Shown piece after piece: positions 23,159 through 35,700 of a stretch of 64,000 bases of DNA; positions within the stretch are counted from its first letter, which is position 1; each line of letters begins with the position of its first letter. The translations under genes were made by a program, and so were the position numbers. Under the pieces are notes generated by a model. That model made no database searches and was not told the DNA's origin. It worked only from the letters and a program-made list of their open reading frames with translations. This DNA is from Cinnamomum chago. Lineage: Eukaryota > Streptophyta > Magnoliopsida > Laurales > Lauraceae. The stretch covers positions 13,891,501-13,955,500 of the forward strand of contig CP142453.1 in NCBI GenBank assembly GCA_038049695.1. Direction: 5' to 3'.

Positions 23159-25669
23159 ATAAAACCCGAAAGAGAGGCTGCAAAAAATGCAAGTTACCTA
23201 GATAATTGCTTAGTAATTACAGAGTACCCAATAATGTGGGAGAGACCCCCAACGAGTTCTTTTTGGCTGGGGGCCCAATTAGTGAAAGAGGCTGTCATTC
23301 AGTAGCTCTTTTTTTAGGTGGCCCAATGAGATCTTAACAGAAGGATGCTGTTGGGAGTTGGGCCATATGAGGTTGATTGGCATGTGAGTTCTTGCTGGCC
23401 TTTACAATGTTTCTCGCATGCCTGTTAAAAAGAAAGAAAGAAAGTAACATCACTCACTCATCCAACAGCCCAGAGGTGGCTGTGGGTCACCTCCTTTTGG
23501 GGGACATCAGCCCCATCATTTGTCCATCAACTTTGGGAAATGAACACAGCACTTTTGTATGAGTAATAATCCATAAAGCTATCACTGGACATATTGTTTT
23601 CTCTAAACATGTATCCCATATTCCCATGATATTCACGTACTGTTGTTTTCTCATTAGATGTTTATATATCCTAGTATGATAGCCTAAAAATTTGTCAATC
23701 CTCTGTTTTTTTTTTCTTTTTTCTAAAGTTGTCAATCCACTGTTAGTTTAGTTAAGTGATATTGCATCTTCCTTTCCACAAAAACAACAAAGTTCAATCC
23801 CGTGTTACCTAATGGCTTTGAAACTTGTGTAGTGTGTTTGACTGTGAGCGTGAGTATTTATCATAGCAAAAAGAAAAAGAAAAAGAAAAAAATACAAATT
23901 TTTACGATGGTTTGCTGTTTGGGCCTTCGAGCATAGCCCGTCTTGGGTCTTGCATCACAGTATTTGAAGGCCCACTTGATAAAAGGACAAGAGGGGGCTC
24001 TGTGGTCAAGAGGAAAACCTTGCTTGATTCAGCCTGTTAATATCCTCTTTAGTTTTATTAATGTATTGATATAGAAAAAAAACTATAATTTATCTGGTCT
24101 CAAAAGTTAATTGGAGATTGCATTACTAGGTTAGGAAAAATAAAGTCTGACCCAAACTGCATGTTAGCAAATCTTAATTAATTGGAGTTTATATATTGAA
24201 ATGATATAATTAGTGAAAAATCTGGGCCCAGATTTGACTCGTGAGTATGACTAGGCCTTCATTTAATCTCCTAACAAACAATAAGGTAGCTGGGATGGCC
24301 TTTTCTGTAGCTTTGACAACACAGACCATTAATTTCTGGGCCAGAAAATATCCACTCTCCAAAGGACAGAATGTTGGGCCCAGCCCAAATCCATTTGTAA
24401 ACTATCAGTACTTGTCTTGGGTTGATGCAGAACAGTAGTTGACATTAAGCCCGAATAGGCCCAGACTTATCTTGTTTAGTTATTGGGCATGGAATAAGGG
24501 CTTCATTACCATATGATTGATCTAAAAACTCAGTCCAAATTCTTTAACAGCTAGTAGTAGGGTGCAACTCAGGCAGAATTGGATGGGGTTTCATTTCATC
24601 CAAGCCCAACCTTAATTCTTGATCTTGAACCAACATTTTAGAGGAGTCAACCAAAGTTTAACTATAACCAGTCTCAATTGAGGTAATCCTGGCCAATGAT
24701 GGTCGGGGTCGAGTCAGATTAGGTTAAGCAGGGCCACGTTTAGTTCGATTGAAGAATTTGGAAACCAACCCAACATAAAGTTTTTCAGGTTGGATCCATC
24801 GGTTAGGTCGGGTTTGATCCAATTCAGTCAATTGAGGCTCGACTATAATCCATGGATTGTAAGATATTTGGCATCAGTCACTTGTGCCTCAGGCCTAATT
24901 TCCTAATTAATACAACTAAAAACAAGTATATTTCTTTATAAAGTCAATAGAAGTGTCGTCTGAACTGTAATTTTAATCTACTGTTCTCGTAGAAGTCATT
25001 ATTTAAGCTAAGTCATTGAGTTGACAATGTGGTTCAACTTGATTTCAACTAAAACTTATCAATACAGAATGAGGGGTGGCCCAGTTGGTTGGGTTACTTG
25101 GCATCAGGCTTCTTTTCCATGGGGCTTTTCTTCCCTGGGGCATAGCCGGGAATAAAAAACTAAAGGCCTATTTGGTTGCATGCATCTGGCCTCCCAATGT
25201 TGTCCCCAGAGTGGAATTCAAAGATGCTTAAGAGCATTTTTTGTTGCATGCATTTCTTACAAGAATTCCCTTTGTTTGGAAAATCTTGATAAATGATAAT
25301 AATGCAAGGGTTGTCTTTGGAAATTCTGAATTTCCTATTTGATTAAGTTTAGATGGTGAGAATTTATTAAGATGGACAAGTGAAAAATCACTTTTGGCGA
25401 GCTGAATTCTGGAATTCAAAATGCTCTTTTGCCAGTAGCATTTTGGGATCCTACTTCTTGGTGGATAACATTTGGAATTTTCCAAATTCTCCAAACATAT
25501 CCCCAAATGCTTCCAACCATATAGTTCCAAAGCCTTTTCATCATCCAAAATGCTGTAGTTTTGAGAATTCAAACATGCTAAAAGTGACTTTCAAGTAGGT
25601 AGTATTCAGAGTTCCAACAATCAAATACATCATTTGGAATTCCAAGGGGGGTCATGCTATGACACCAAT
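23159..25669. other. Unassigned intergenic sequence
   Basis: No gene is supported. The open frames are short and featureless. A weak SINE-like piece lies at 25072-25160. Confidence 0.45.
25072..25160 (+). mobile_element. SINE-like fragment
   Basis: gaggggtggcccagttggtt resembles the box A head of the local SINEs. A clear box B and TSD are missing, so it is at best a truncated copy. Confidence 0.3.
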
Positions 25670-25925
25670 ATTTAAAAGTACTTATGATGCCTCTACTAAC
25701 GACTTAAAGGTTTTTGTAAGAATGATTTGCTAATAAAACTTAATATGGTATCAAAGTCAACTAATAAAAGTTCTAATGCCATAAGGAACATCTCAATATT
25801 GAAAAAATTCGTGCCGAATTCCAACTGAGGAGGAATATTGAAGAGTATTTATGCTGCATTTACTAACGCCTTGAGATTTTGGCAGAAATGGTTAGCTAAG
25901 AAACTTAATAACCAATATCAATAAT
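25670..25925 (+). repeat. Degenerate dispersed repeat, Copia-like wording
   Basis: Contains two diverged copies of a gatgcctctactaac/ctgcatttactaac...ttga/ga-ttttg block, with tggtatcaaagtc between them, which resembles the initiator-Met-tRNA primer site of Copia elements. It matches the minus-strand repeat at 21430-21905. Borders are uncertain. Confidence 0.45.
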
Positions 25926-28900
25926 TCCCAAATATATACAATTATTATATGAAATGCTTGCATCCAAATATGTCTTAAACTTATATATAGACTAAATTAC
26001 CCGACCTACTCATCCCGTTTGTAAATGGGTTGAGTTGATTTGGGCTGGGTTTCTAGTCAAGCCAGAAAATTGAAAACCTGTACTCCAAATTCACTATTGT
26101 TTGCATTGGTGCAAGTTTATTTCTCTTAATTAAGTTGAGATAAAAACCAATTCTTTGCTTATAGAAAATGGTTATCCATTAAGTGGGACAAATAATATTT
26201 AAGAAACAAAAAGACTAAGTTACTAATATTATAAGAGTAAACTAACAAAATTGAATAGTAAAAGAATATTAATTTTCTTCCTTGATCTCTCTCCACTTTC
26301 CAGATATTGTCATGGAGGAACCTCTTTCTGCTTTTTAGCTGCTGTATGACTCCTTTCCTTTAAAGGATGTTAATCACTTCTAATAAGTGTCCTTTCCAGA
26401 CATCTCAGTGAATTCTAAATTTCCAACTTTAGGGGGACATGAGTTAGGTTTTACATCATACCAGGATGGAAAACTAACCACCCAGGAAGTTGGGGAAATT
26501 TGGTGGTAATTTTACAGGTGGGCCCCACTAGCACCCAACTGTTGGGTTTGTGGTGGGGCCATCTCCCTTGTCTATATGCTATCCAGTAAAGTTTAAGACA
26601 GGCAAACTTTTTAAGTGGGGTTTGTTAGTGCCTTTGGATGTTTCCTTTCATTGAAGAAAGCTAAGAAGATCTTCAATGAAAGATAAGAAAACACACAGGA
26701 AGTCACTTTCTACTGTTGTTGGCTTCTAATGCTTGGTGTCTTCCATTGAACTCCGCCTTTTAAGTGATACTTGCATCGAATCTGACTTCTGCACTTCAAT
26801 CGTCTCTGATTATTTTTGCATTATCTTTTGCACTTGATATTGATTACCAGATAATGAAGGATTAGGGGTGAGAACTTTGTCACAGGCCACCAATCAACTA
26901 GATCTTATCATCATAATCATTTGATTTTGCCTGTTGAGTTTTGAGCAGTGTCCTTACTCATTTGAACTGCTCCTTGGATGGTCAAGATTGCTTGTTCCTT
27001 TTATTTTCAGGTCACCCAATAAAATGTTGATCATGTCAATAAATCTCATTATAGATAAGAGGATCGGATAACGATTGATTAATTCAACCCCATCATGATG
27101 ATCTTAGACTTTGATGTAGGTTATCAATGTTTACTCTACTGGCCTCAAAGGAAAATTTGGCTACAGTCGGCTGGACTTTCTAACTCGCAAACTTCTCTAT
27201 TGTTCACTTTGATGGATGCCAATGACAGGAGAAGAGAGTGACTGAAGGGTGTCACCATGTACTCGGGTTCATACGGACTTTGTGTAATCTGATTAGACAG
27301 ACGATTGTATCTATCTATTTAAAGGCCTCAAAGTTCATACGGTTGTATCCATCTATTTACTCGGGTGTCACCATGCTCTTTGTAAAATGCCCAAGATGAT
27401 CGAAAAAATAAAAGTGGATATCTGTCGAAAATGATTATTAAACAATATCTCCTTTAATGAAAAATGAGTTAAGGGGAGATTGAAAGGCACGGCTGGAGGT
27501 GAGGCCCCCAGAAAGATTTGCAAATTTCCTACCTCAGAAGTCAGACCGAATTTTGCTCCAGGAAGAAATCATCCGGATCCAACTCATCAGACTGTATAGT
27601 ACATTTGACTAGAAATGAAAAGAAGAGCATGTGTAATAGAATTGTCTATATACATGTATGCTCATTGTAACATGTTTTCAGCCCAGTCTATGTCGTCAGT
27701 GCAGGGTGGCTTCCATTCAATTTGATGGGGCCACCACTTTCAGTGGTAGCCAGAGAGCATTGCTATTGTAGTCCTTCCGGGAAAGCAACAACTGCGTTTG
27801 ACTCTGTAGAAATGATGTTGATATCTTATCGTTTCTTCTTCTTCTTCCTCTTCTTCTTCTTTTTGTAAATGGTTGAAATCTTATCCTGTGCCCATTTGTA
27901 TTTATACAATGGCCGGCCAAAATAAATGTAGTCATTGATGTTGAAGTTTGAAAGTCATATAATAGTGGCGGTGGCCGTGGTGGTGGTGGTGGTAATAATA
28001 ATAATGAGAACGAAGATGACAATAATAATACGATTTTTGTACTTTTATGGTTCTTTTACTTTCATGTAATTGAATTTTTAAGAATTTCAAAATGCATACT
28101 TTTTTAAAAGTGTTTAAAAATGAAGAAACAAAGATGCTAATCCCAGATCGGTTGTGTTGCTTTACTCGTATTGTTATATTGCATTTCAAGAATGGCAAAC
28201 CAGATCAATTTACCCCATGTGAATGGTTTGTTCTTGTGGATGATTGTCCAAGGCATCCCAACTCCCTTAAATGAGGAATTTAAAGGAGTCTTGCTTGTCT
28301 TAGAACTATACTCAGCCTAGAATCCCACCTCACTTGATTACTGATTAGACGGAATAAAAATGCCACATGAGTTAAATGTCGACCCATAGGAATCGAGTCC
28401 GAATCTGTTTAATTCAATCCATAATCGCCAACTATGTAAAATTTTATGCCAGCTAATACACCATTTCAATTCCTTTCTTGGAATGAAAAAATCAAGAAGG
28501 ATATTTTACAAAGTTGACAATTGTGGATTGGATGAAACGGTATTTCAAACTCATAGCAATCTAACTCAACAATGGATGCTTTATTGGGACATAAACCTTG
28601 GCCCAAGCCAACTTCTTAATTTGACATGGGTCCATTGCCTGCGGTCTATATGATTTCTTACAAAATAATCATCAATTAATGTCTCCTTTAACATAAAAAT
28701 GAATCAAAAGGGGAAGAGAAATGAATATCCAGACATCATCATAGTAAATCAAATCCTAGCAAAGTCAAAGTTGCATGTAGTCTTTGCCTTAGATCCTTCA
28801 CCCCTAATTTTTTTAATAATAATTTTAGTTGAAGCCCATTTGACCATGAGTTTCTATGCATTGAATTCCATGCAAACAAACTCGAAAACACATATTCATG

Positions 28901-29467
28901 TTTCTAACCATTTAATATGTCACCACAAATAAGATGAAGCTAAATTACTATATAATTCCATGCAGCATTGACTTAAACCTAAATTACTATTAGGGACTCA
29001 AACTTGAAGCAAGACTTGGACTCAAATTTAAAAGAAATCTAAATATTAGATTTCTATATTTGAATTCCTTTTTTTCAATTCAAATCCTTGAGGGATTTAC
29101 TGAAAAAATCACTTTAGATGTCTGATGCACCAAAAAGACCCTTCTAGTTTTTCAATAATAGTAAAGGCCCGGCCTTTTGCCAAATTTCACTTTCGTTTGA
29201 TTGACAATTTCGTTACTCATCACTTCTTTTTCCTCAACTAGAATGAGCGTCCATGCAGTCGCTCAAATACAAGAGAAAAAACTGCAGGAGGGCCTTTTCT
29301 TAATAAGAACTATGAGTGTCCTTTTTTTTTCTGTGATTGTTTTTCTCTAAATCCTTCTGGTATTTCATAACTGTTTTCATACCTGCACTAACATTTGTAC
29401 TGTATGAAGAAAAAATAGTATTTGTAACAGCAAAAGATTTGGCAAATCATTGTTCCTATTTGTTGAA
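25926..29467. other. Unassigned intergenic sequence
   Basis: No gene is supported. Simple repeats occur at 27830-27860 (CTT-rich) and 27965-28030 (GGT then AAT units). The frames that cross them are low-complexity. Confidence 0.45.
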
Positions 29468-29599
29468 AGGATCCAGATCCCCTGTTTGGACCACATGGGG
29501 GAAAGATGTCAAATCAATGACATCTCATGTCTTCCACATAATTTTTTTTCTTTCCCATATGGCACCCCCTGATTGGTCCAAACAGGGGATCCATTTCCT
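29468..29599. mobile_element. Short inverted-repeat element (MITE-like, ~132 bp)
   Basis: GATCCCCTGTTTGGACCA at 29476-29493 is perfectly complementary, inverted, to 29574-29591. The pairing extends imperfectly to AGGA/TCCT at the borders. The loop holds catggggg / ccccctg and an atgacatct segment. It can fold into a hairpin. No reliable TSD is seen. Confidence 0.6.
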
Positions 29600-29821
29600 G
29601 AAGAAAGCGTGTGAGTTTTGTACTTTGCAGGCTTGACATTTAAGACCGTTCTTTCCCTTTCAAAGTTTCAAAATGTATTCAATAATCAATAGCATTTGTA
29701 TGGTGCTCTTTGTTGGTAGTCTCAGGCAGAAGTAGAGGTGAAAACTTGGGCGCGCGAGCGGCCCAAGCTCAGCACGGGCTCGTCACGGAAAAACCGTGCG
29801 TGGGCTCATTGACTTGGTCAA

Positions 29822-31738
29822 TGATGTGATTTTTATCAATCATAAAATACCGCAAGTGTACGGGTGTCTAGATGAGATAGTGGCAAGAATAGATCGAACC
29901 CACATAGAGCTAATTAAAGAAACTTTTAAATTAATAAAACTAATTAACTAACAATTAAGAAAAGTTTTGAGTTTTTAGATATAAAAATAAGCAACTAATT
30001 TAGAAATTCGAAATCTACCAATTAATGAAGGTGATTAGAGCATAAGAATCCAATAAGCATCCACCAATTATTTATTAAGTAACCCTAACTTGTTTCAATT
30101 TTTACTTCAAATCAAAGACAAATCAATGTTTTTAATTTGAAAATTTTAACTTTTAAAATTCCTTTTTAATCATAAAAAAATTAAAAACTCAAGACTTCCT
30201 TCATCTCATAAAAAAATAAAAATAATTTAAGCACCACCCATCAAAAGTAAGCATAAACCATCAAAAGATCTAAATCCTAAGCATGGCCTATCAAACCTAA
30301 GCATGAGTAGTCAAAAACTAATTTTTATTTTTAGAAATAAAAATAAAGATTTGCCTAGGGCACAAAGACAAGCCTATTAATCATTAAGCACATAATCATG
30401 GAACACAAATTAGAATTACTAAACAAATAAAAAGATAATTACTTACCTTCATCCATAACTCTAATCAAGAAAATTAGCCCGCCATTGCAAAGAATGCTTC
30501 TTAATTTATCATTAAAAATTGCATCTTTACAATTTCTCCTTCACAAATTTTCTCCTTCAAAATAAATCCTTGGACATGGTTCAAGGCTATCAAAAATAAA
30601 AATAAACTAATGGAAAGGAAGAGAGAAAGAAAGGAATAAAAGAGAGGGCTGTTCTGAGATGCTTGGTGGAGAATGACTTTATAGATGTTGATGCCTCATT
30701 TTTAGCAAAGAATCTCCTCTCATTTAGGACTTGTTTTCTTATTGGTAAAGATTTCTTTCTTAGGACTCAAGTTAGGCTTCACACTTGGAAATAATTTGAA
30801 TTGAAGAGGATTTGTTACTAAAGTGTGGTCTCTTGGACTCCAAGTCTTGCCAAATTGAACTCCTCAAACATCTCTCAAGTTGCCAATTTTAAAAACTTTT
30901 TGTAATTCCCGCATAGAATTATAACAGTCAACTTTCAGAGGTCATATCTCCCTCGATATAGCTCCAATTTATGAAATCTTGGGCTCCATGGATATCTATT
31001 TGAAAATAGCTTTCCAACGGTATGTAGATTACACTAATCCTACACTCAGGTTGAAAGTTATAACCATTTCAATTTGCTGCCTCTGAAAAATCCAAGAATA
31101 ATTGTGCAATTAAGAGAACTTCTATTTTTGGCATGCAATGGGGTGTGTAGGACCCATGTTGGACGTTCAAGATATGTTTGGACTCTTTATTTGCTTTCTT
31201 ATTTGAGTATCTCCCAAATTTGACATGCTTCCTCACTTGGAACTTTGACTAGTCAACTCTCTTTATAAAGTTTTCAATTTTCTCTTTCTTTCATGAAGGG
31301 CGTCCCGCCTTTGATCTCTCTTCAAGTTTCACCAGTGCAGCTCTCACTCTTGATTTCTCCTACATAAATAAAATTAAATATTATCAATAATAATCACGTG
31401 TGAAGAATCTAGATTGACTATGCATGGGACCCTACATGCCTACCTAATACACTAAAAATATCTAACTTTCCAAAAATAACACAGTGTCAAAATTAGCATG
31501 TTTGCATTAGTGAAGCTAAAAAAAATAACTTTTTTGGGTGATGAATGAGATGAAAATCCCTAATTTCATAAAAGTCATGCAATGTAATGAATTTTGACCA
31601 AATTTGACCAAGATTCCAACTTTGATGCTCAAATGCATGAAATCATGAAATTAAGTGTAATTCTATGCAATTAACCTAATCAAATCCACAAATGCATATA
31701 AAATGATGAATGAAAGCTACAATTTTGTGGATTTGTCA
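29822..31738 (-). mobile_element. Solo LTR, Athila-like, nested in the hAT element (1917 bp)
   Basis: The unit begins TGATGTGATT and ends GATTTGTCA, giving TG...CA ends. It is flanked by GTCAA on both sides (29817-29821 and 31739-31743), a perfect 5-bp TSD. Read on the minus strand it contains a block (30936-31084) clearly related to 48586-48716 of the Athila-like LTR on the plus strand: ggt-ataactttcaac, ccgttggaaagc, gatatcc-tggag, and gagggagatatgacct. Hence the retrotransposon lay in minus orientation. No internal region remains, so two LTRs probably recombined. Confidence 0.9.
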
Positions 31739-32060
31739 GTCAACGAGCTGGCCCAGGCCTACACTGGGCCAGGGCTGCCAGGCCGGAGGCACAGCCCGGC
31801 ATGGCATGGTTAAAATCCCTGTCATTTTGGTCCAGTGCCCAAAGCCCGCGGGAGGCCCGGCCCGGCCCGAGGCACGACCACGGCACGGCCCGGCCAGGCC
31901 CGTGGAAGGCCCCCAAATGGCTAGTTTTTTGAAAAACCCACCCCCCCTCTAAAAAAAAAGGTAAAATGTGGTTTTGTTTTACCTTTTTAACCCCCCAATG
32001 GCTATAAGTGGTCAAATTGGGGGGGGGGGTATTTTATGTCATTTTATTACTTAAGAATTC

Positions 32061-32069
32061 TATAAATAG
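32061..32069 (+). promoter_or_regulatory. TATA box of the hAT transposase gene
   Basis: TATAAATAG, followed by a CT-rich leader, about 375 bp before the first transposase ATG at 32436. A leader of that length would need an intron or a nearer start site, so the role is plausible but unproven. Confidence 0.45.
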
Positions 32070-32435
32070 CCCTCATTCCTCTCATTTCTCTACACTCATC
32101 TACTCTCTCATTTCTCACACTCCCTCTAAAGTTCTAAGGCTCTAAGCTATCTTAAGTCTCAGTCTAAAGTCTAAGCTCTCTACACAGTTTTTTAAGAAGT
32201 AAAAGGTGAGAGTGACTTCTCTAAAGTGGAGGATTCAACTAAGAAGGACTTCTCCATTAGCTCTCCCTCTCTCATAAAAGTATTTATTATCTTTAATTTT
32301 AAGTTTTATTTAGTAATAATATACATAGTAATATTATATATTATGCCTTATCTTCTCCCATTTCTTATATAAATTATTACAAAAAACACATTATATATAA
32401 TTATTTATTAATTTTTTTATCTTTTATTTAGAAAA

Positions 32436-33433
32436 ATGGCTAGACCTTCACAAGCTTTCAACCTTGACTTCTCTCTAAATGAGGAAGATCCTGGATTTAT
32501 TCATTTAAATCAAAGTCATGGCATATGAAGTAGATAGTAATAGTCCCCAAGATCCTGCATTTTCGGTTTCTAAAACTAAAAAGGAGAGAAAATCAAGATT
32601 GACTTCTCCTGTATGGTCTTATTTTGTTGAAGTTACTGTCCTAAGTCCCACGGGAGGAACAGAGGAAAAGGCACAATGTAAAATTTGTAAAGATCTCATC
32701 AGTGGTAAATCATCAAGCGGCACTGGCCACCTTAATAGACATATGAAAAAGTGTCTGCGCAAACTCATGAATACCGCTAACGATGGGAAAAGAGGTGGGA
32801 TGATTCAAACACAACTTTCTCAAATAGATTCATCTGGTGGTTTAAGAGTTTTCAACTATGACCCTACTAATGTTAGATATCAATTTATTAAGTTTATCAT
32901 AGTTCGCCAATTACCATTTATACTTGCCGAAAAACGATCATTTGAATGATTTTTGAGATTTGCCTTTGTTCCTTCATAGCAGAAAATATCTAGAGTTACT
33001 GCTAGAAATGATGTAATAAAAACTTTTTTGAAAGAAAAAGAGAATTTAAAACAGGTTTTTGAAAATCTACCTGCAAAAGTGGCTTTAACTTTAGATTTAT
33101 GGACTTCTAAACAAAATTTGGTGTACATTGCAATCACAACACATTATATTGATAGTGATTGAGTGATGCAAAAAAAGAATGATGTCGTTTTCTTTATTAG
33201 AGTTCCCACACATTGGTCCAAAATAGGGTCCACCATCCTTGAAAAACATAGAGAATTTAAAATTGAAAATAAAATTATTTCTATAACTTTAGATAATGCA
33301 AGCACTAACAATGTCACAGCAAATTTACTAAAACCTGCGATTCAACTTGATTTAAATGGAGATCTATTTCACAATAGATGTGCATGCCACATCATAAATC
33401 TTATCGTACAAGTGGGGGTAAAAATCTATTAGA
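32436..33433 (+). pseudogene. Broken hAT transposase with BED zinc finger
   Basis: Relic of a plant hAT transposase (RICESLEEPER/DAYSLEEPER type), which cuts and pastes its own element. The first ATG (32436) opens a short frame that ends at 32529 and must shift by one base to continue from 32518. The long piece 32518-32949 has a BED zinc finger: SPVWSYF, then CKICK, then GHLNRHMKKC. Further on come the catalytic-core phrases TLDLWTS (near 33087) and SITLDNASTNN (near 33277-33309), and FHNRCACHIINL (near 33370). In-frame stops at about 32947, 32980 and 33160, plus loss of the C-terminal dimerisation half after about 33433, make it non-functional. It lies inside the hAT element at 29733-33918. 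Confidence 0.85.
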
Positions 33434-34101
33434 GATGATTTAGAAATCATTAAATGGGTTGTAGGATATATTTTTTCTTCTCCCTCGCAAAGACAATGGT
33501 GAAGGGATATATGTGTAAATTTGGGTCTAAGACAAAAAAAACAAAAACAAAAAAATCACAAGATGTAAATTAAGCATAGATGGAATTTTACCTATAAAAT
33601 GTTAAAAGAATCACGTGTCTATAAAATGACACTAAATCAATATTGTCAACTTTATTTGGAGCATGAAAGCATTTTTATAAGTAATGATAGATGGACCCTT
33701 CTTGAGACAATAAGAGATTTTTTTAGAAGTTTTTCATGATGCAACATTGTTTTTTTCCGGGGTATATTATCCCACTAGAGCTTTGCCTTGGGCCGGGCCG
33801 GGCTGACTCCAAAGAGTCGGGCCCGGCCCACACATTAATCATGGGCTGTGCCGGCCAGGCCCGGGCACGATTGGGCTCGGTCTTCAGTGGGCCAGCAAGG
33901 CTCAGATTTTCGTGCCTAGGAAGAAGTCCTCCATCCTAGAACTAAACATATAAAAGCAAATAAAATACATGAGATTTGCTATCCAAACTTGCATTCCCTG
34001 ACCTTGTTATTCAATTCTCAATTGTCACTGCCTCTCCTGCAAGCTAAGGAGAAAAAAAAGAAAGAAAAGATTTCTCCACCTCTTAGGTGCGTCTATGAAT
34101 G

Positions 34102-34281
34102 TTTTTGTTTTTTTTTTTGCTATCGGATGGCTCCCAACTCTTTGGGAATGACTAATCCCTCCGGGCCCAGAAAGAAGACGGGTAAACTCTCTTGTAGTCC
34201 CGGTGTGGTAGTGCAGTTTCGAACCTACAACCTCTGAGTGCAAACCGTAATCCTAAGCCAACTGAGCTACCCCTTGGGGTT
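34102..34281 (-). mobile_element. tRNA-derived SINE with 11-bp TSD
   Basis: On the minus strand it starts aaggggtagctcagttggct (box A tagctcagttggc), then ggttcgaaactg (box B), a body with cccgtcttctttctgggccc, the end agttgggagccatccgatag and an A tail. GTCTATGAATG (34091-34101) and GTCTATAAATG (34282-34292) match at 10 of 11. Confidence 0.85.
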
Positions 34282-34292
34282 GTCTATAAATG

Positions 34293-34678
34293 ATTGTCAT
34301 AAAATGATTCCTCTTTCACTTTTGAAAAGAATATTGAAAAACAATGTTACACTGAAGCTGAACTATGTAATATCATTTCCCTAGAAAAATCATGTTCATT
34401 TTTTTATGGTACATGGTTGGCAGAAACATACCTAAAGAGTGTATTTGATAGTTGGAGTTTGGAGAACTCCTATCCAAAGAATTTCAACCACCCACTATAC
34501 TATACTGTACCATTGAGATAATGTAGCAAAAAAAAAAAAAAATGATGCTCCTATATGGGCCTTTGAATGGCCAAAAAAAAAGAGAGGAGGCAAGTCTTGA
34601 CAGAAAGGGGGAAGAAAAAAAAAGGGATACGAGTCCAAGTTTTGAACCTGTTTTCAGATATGGATATTTATATGGATA
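34293..34678. other. Unassigned sequence between SINEs
   Basis: AT-rich, with A-runs near 34530 and 34570-34620. No gene or named repeat is seen. Confidence 0.4.
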
Positions 34679-34846
34679 AAAAGGATAGCTCAGTTGGCTT
34701 AAGACACGTTTTACATCTGGAGGTTGTAAATTCGAAACTACACTACTATACTGGGACTACAGAAGAGTTTTACCCAGCTTTTTTTTTAACATGAAGATAT
34801 TAGTCTAGCCCAAAGGGTTGAAACCCTCATCCGATAGCAAAAAATG
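34679..34846 (+). mobile_element. tRNA-derived SINE, same family, opposite strand
   Basis: ggatagctcagttggcttaa (box A), attcgaaact (box B), actgggactacagaagagtt, and the end gaaaccctcatccgatagca with an A-rich tail match the minus-strand SINE at 34102-34281. No TSD is found, so it is probably older. Confidence 0.75.
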
Positions 34847-35093
34847 AAAATTAGCCAAATGCCATGTGTAGTTATATATTTATCTTAATTTAAAGTTGTT
34901 AACATATTGTTACATACACTAAATGCAGCTTTAAATGTACAGTTTTTGGCCAGTATGTGTAATTTTAGTTAATGTCTAAGGGTAATTTAGTCCATAGCTT
35001 TTGCAAAACCAAAAAGCGCGGGTTCTATTCAACCTGTAGTACCATAAGTTGGACCCACTGATGACTTTTTTGTCACAAGGTGGCCCTCTAAAA

Positions 35094-35700
35094 AGAAAGA
35101 TTCCTACCTCTGCCCTTGATGGACAGTTGTCAGGCAAATAGGTGGCCCCTAGGTAGCCTTCTCAAGTGCAGACAGGATGGAGCTCAAGCTTTGCAATCCC
35201 ACGTTTCAATTTAAATGAATGGAGATTTACCTTGATGGGGAGGAAAATTTGATTTTATCTCTTTTTATTTAGATAATTAAAAAATATGAGAAAGAAAAGT
35301 GAAAAATTAGAATTTTATTTATTTTTGAGATAGAGAGAAAATTATTAATTTATTCTTATTTTGTGAAAAAACAAAAATGATAGTTTAGTAAAATGACAAA
35401 GATTCTCCTATTTTCCTCATACTTTCCCCCTATTTTTTAAAGACAAATTTTAAGGTGGGCCCACACAAATTTTACCCCCACTTTCCCTCCCTCCCTCCCT
35501 CCCTCCCAAACACCCTCAAAATTCTACTTTCCCTCCATTTTTTTTCCTTTTTTTTTCCTTCCCCTCATTTTACCCCCTTCCCAAACAGAGGGTTAAAGAA
35601 TATGATATAAGGACCATAGTGATTAAGGATCTTGATTAGTTAATGTGGGCTCTAATCATGTAAAGGACTCCAAACTATGCCCTGATCAGGAGAGGATGCC
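35094..35700 (+). repeat. Segmental duplication copy A (interrupted by a MITE)
   Basis: aaagaaagattcct ... tgcccttgatggacagttgt ... agccttctcaagtg, then after the MITE cttgattagttaatgtgggctctaat, match copy B at 36532-36820 in the same order. Copy B has no MITE, so the MITE at 35230-35592 entered copy A after the duplication or copy B keeps the empty site. Confidence 0.75.
35230..35592. mobile_element. MITE related to the 11.3-kb element (~363 bp)
   Basis: The right end cttcccaaacagagggtta matches the right end of the element at 11260-11652 (cttcccaaacggagggtta). The left end ttaccttgatggggaggaaa is its diverged inverted partner. The body is CT-rich with a (ctcc)n tract at 35485-35508. It has no coding content. 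Confidence 0.55.

Larger units (their letters stand above)
29733..33918 (+). mobile_element. Degenerate hAT transposon with nested solo LTR
   Basis: The left end TAGAGGTGAAAACTTGGGC and the inverted right end TAGGCACGAAAATCTGAGC are diverged hAT termini. Flanks GGCAGAAG (29725-29732) and GGAAGAAG (33919-33926) match at 7 of 8, the hAT TSD length. Next to both ends are GC-rich subterminal clusters of gggccgggcc type (31745-31915 and 33785-33900), common in plant hATs. Inside are a TATA-led transposase pseudogene (32436-33433) and a 1.9-kb solo LTR at 29822-31738 that interrupts the left subterminal region. Without the LTR and its extra TSD copy the element is about 2.26 kb. Confidence 0.85.

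Noticed and set aside
33736-33939. 67-codon frame near the hAT right end
   Set aside because: It is produced by gggccgggcc subterminal repeats of the hAT element.
34102-34281. tRNA gene on the minus strand
   Set aside because: Boxes A and B are present, but the cloverleaf is not complete and a SINE body, A tail and TSD follow. The same holds for the other SINE heads.
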